A DNA stretch of 5,862 bases, taken from Microbacteriaceae bacterium. Its GTDB lineage: Bacteria; Actinomycetota; Actinomycetes; Actinomycetales; Microbacteriaceae. Where the stretch lies: contig JAODAU010000061.1 in NCBI GenBank assembly GCA_025463615.1, positions 1 to 5,862 on the forward strand, given 5' to 3'. Of this stretch, positions 5,401 through 5,862 are shown piece by piece. The stretch's first letter is position 1; each line of letters opens with the position of its first letter. A model generated the notes under the pieces. It worked only from the letters and a program-made list of their open reading frames with translations, did no database searches and was not told where the DNA came from. The translations under genes and the position numbers were made by a program.

Positions 5401-5862
5401 TTACTTCTGGAGGGTGACCTCGAGCTCGATGCTGATGGTCACGTCGTCGCCGAGCGTGAAGCCGCCGGCCTCGAGGGCCGCGTTCCAGTTGACACCGAAG
5501 TCCTTGCGGTTGATCTTCGTGGTCGCGCTGGCGCCGGCACGCGTGTTGCCGTACGGGTCCCGGATGATGCCGCCGAACTCGCCCTTGAGGGTCACCGGGA
5601 GGGTGACGCCGCGGAGGGTGAGGTCGCCCTCGACGGTGAAGTCGTCGCCGCCGTCGCTGGTGATCTTCGTGGAGACGAACTTCATCTCCGGGTGCTCCTC
5701 GACGAGGAAGAAGTCGCTGGAGCGGAGGTGGTTGTCGCGCGCCTCCTGGCCGGTGTTGACGGAGGAGACGTCGATGGTCGCCTCGATCTTCGAGTCCTCG
5801 AGGTTCGGCGCGGTGACGATCGAGACGTCGAACTTCTCGAACTTGCCGCGGACCTTGCTCAC
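5401..5862 (-). CDS. YceI family protein (N-terminus outside window)
   Basis: Residues visible: 154 codons including the TAA stop (complement of 5401-5403). The family is a lipocalin-like beta-barrel that binds isoprenoid or other lipid-like ligands; in some bacteria it is periplasmic or secreted, while many actinobacterial members have no signal peptide. Seen: VSKVRGKFEKFD at the edge, which follows the HxxVxH block in complete members; then IDVSSVNTGQEARDNHLRSSDFFLVEEHPEMKFVST, the most conserved part; then DLTLRGVTLPVTL and the end motif RKDFGVNWNAALEAGGFTLGDDVTISIELE. The GTG at 5862 is a Val inside the conserved region, not the start; about 30 residues lie beyond the window. It is convergent with the CDF gene across the nested palindrome. 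Its role here is not shown; stress-related or isoprenoid-related roles are reported for the family. Confidence 0.95.
   Translation of the reverse strand: MSKVRGKFEKFDVSIVTAPNLEDSKIEATIDVSSVNTGQEARDNHLRSSDFFLVEEHPEMKFVSTKITSDGGDDFTVEGDLTLRGVTLPVTLKGEFGGIIRDPYGNTRAGASATTKINRKDFGVNWNAALEAGGFTLGDDVTISIELEVTLQK

Noticed and set aside
5860..5862. GTG at the right edge as the start of YceI
   Set aside because: It codes a Val inside the conserved VSKVRG block; complete family members have about 30 residues before it.
1..5862. A multi-gene defence, secretion or biosynthetic system, CRISPR array, or tRNA
   Set aside because: No cas, restriction, toxin-antitoxin, phage or synthase motifs, no regularly spaced repeats and no tRNA-like cloverleaf were found; the genes read as independent units.

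Overview
The window is high-GC DNA whose gene content and codon use suggest an actinobacterium, most likely Microbacteriaceae or a close relative. The pointers are near-exclusive GAC for Asp, two starts with no ribosome binding site placed 6-7 nt after a TANNNT box, and typical actinobacterial families (TIGR03086 DinB-like protein, YceI, CDF exporter with a His-rich N-terminus). The genus is inferred, not proven. No phage, plasmid, rRNA, tRNA or CRISPR is visible.

Layout: (1) 2-517 (+), the 3' part of an aldehyde-dehydrogenase-like gene whose product lacks the catalytic-Cys domain. (2) 530-1111 (+), an orphan gene of lower GC (about 62% by hand count). It is bracketed by a 24-bp near-perfect duplication of the 3' end of the dehydrogenase gene (492-515 and 1153-1176), which looks like the scar of an insertion. 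(3) 1112-1353, a spacer holding the second repeat copy, a 12-bp inverted repeat and a leaderless-type promoter. (4) 1354-2208 (+), an AraC-type regulator with an N-terminal cupin. (5) 2214-2270, an AT-rich inverted repeat between convergent genes. (6) 2285-2857 (-), a TIGR03086-type metal-binding protein, and 2939-3712 (-), a single-pass membrane protein of unknown function. (7) A 67-nt divergent promoter region, then 3780-4280 (+), a PaaI-type hotdog thioesterase, and 4342-5280 (+), a CDF cation exporter. (8) 5285-5385, a long nested palindrome between convergent genes. (9) 5401 to the right edge (-), a YceI family protein whose N-terminus lies outside the window.

The genes do not form one recognisable pathway. 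Most look like separately transcribed housekeeping or accessory genes with their own promoters, and I see no multi-gene defence or biosynthetic system. The points most worth following are the insertion scar around the orphan gene, the dehydrogenase-like protein without a catalytic domain, the nested palindrome at 5285-5385, and an over-represented hexamer CGGATG spread over both strands from about 1.6 kb onward.
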